Assembly: GCA_014204635.1 (NCBI GenBank)
Contig: JACHLS010000007.1
Span: 180,475 to 244,474 of the forward strand
Direction of reading: 5' to 3'
DNA: 64,000 bases
Origin: Sporosarcina luteola
GTDB taxonomy: Bacteria > Bacillota > Bacilli > Bacillales_A > Planococcaceae
Position 1 is the first letter of the stretch; each line of letters begins with the position of its first letter. Below are positions 63,917-64,000 of this stretch, one piece after another. A model generated the notes under the pieces. The model was not told the DNA's origin. It saw nothing but the letters and a program-made list of their open reading frames with translations, and did not search any database. The position numbers and the translations under genes are program-made.

Positions 63917-64000
63917 AATAGTCTGTGTAAACAAAAAAAGATAGGACATCCTTAAGGTTAATCACTACAAAAACCAAGGAGGATGTACTATCTATGTCTA
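63917..64000 (+). mobile_element. Left end of an insertion sequence (IS256-like?) cut by the window edge
   Basis: TAGTCTGTGTAAAC followed by an A-run and AAGATAGGAC resembles a mutator/IS256-family terminal inverted repeat, and AAGGAGG (63976-63982) precedes a putative transposase ATG at 63994. Only the first codons are inside the window, so family is provisional. Confidence 0.45.

Overview
The window looks like a chromosomal segment of a low-to-moderate-GC Gram-positive bacterium of the order Bacillales. Ribosomal and RNA-polymerase protein sequences, gene order (ctsR-mcsA-mcsB-clpC-radA-yacL-ispD-ispF-gltX-cysE-cysS-mrnC-rlmB-rae1-sigH-rpmG-secE-nusG-rplKAJL-rsmC-rpoBC-rplGB-rpsLG-fusA-tuf-S10/spc/alpha operons-ecfAAT-truA-rplM-rpsI), the type II sporulation sigma factor SigH and T-box/CtsR regulation all fit a Bacillus relative. 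A Planococcaceae/Sporosarcina-like host is my inference from protein similarity in memory, not from a search. Nearly everything is on the minus strand, so transcription runs from high to low coordinates.

Region 1 (1-5.7 kb) is an accessory purine/allantoin-catabolism locus. It holds an AllG (YlbE-type) fragment, FdrA/AllF, ureidoglycolate dehydrogenase AllD, an AllC-type allantoate amidohydrolase and an alpha/beta hydrolase. Read as a pathway: allantoate is hydrolysed to ureidoglycolate, oxidised to oxalurate, then phosphorolysed by the FdrA/AllFGH oxamate carbamoyltransferase to carbamoyl phosphate and oxamate. Region 2 (5.7-8 kb) is an AT-rich islet with a secreted C39-like cysteine peptidase and a small membrane protein.

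Region 3 (8-27.2 kb) is the ribosomal super-operon read backwards: rpsI-rplM-truA-ecfT-ecfA2-ecfA1, then rplQ-rpoA-rpsK-rpsM-rpmJ-infA-adk-secY-rplO ... rpsJ, with a consensus promoter and L4-type S10 leader at 27.05-27.2 kb. Two unexplained RNA-like blocks lie between ecfA1 and rplQ: a terminator/antiterminator attenuator and an IS200/IS605 right-end (omegaRNA)-like structure. The canonical map gene between adk and infA is missing; only a degenerate remnant is present.

Region 4 (27.2-45.6 kb) carries tuf, fusA, rpsG, rpsL, rplGB, rpoC, rpoB, rsmC, rplL, rplJ, rplA, rplK, nusG, secE, rpmG and sigH, with several intercistronic terminators, an L10 leader and clear sigma-A promoters. About 800 bp upstream of rpsJ and downstream of tuf contain no gene.

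Region 5 (45.6-60.2 kb) is rae1, rlmB, mrnC, cysS, cysE (with a Cys-specific T-box), gltX, ispF, ispD, yacL, radA, clpC, mcsB, mcsA and ctsR. disA, usually between radA and yacL, is absent. The CtsR operator and -10 element in front of ctsR are repeated almost perfectly in front of clpC.

Region 6 (60.2-64 kb) carries a GNAT acetyltransferase, an unknown membrane protein, the bioY-bioB pair with a BirA-like operator, a 21-nt-phased TATGCGCG repeat tract and, at the very edge, what looks like the left end of an insertion sequence. BioY is an ECF S-component that would dock onto the EcfA1A2T module encoded in region 3. No rRNA, tRNA or CRISPR array was seen.
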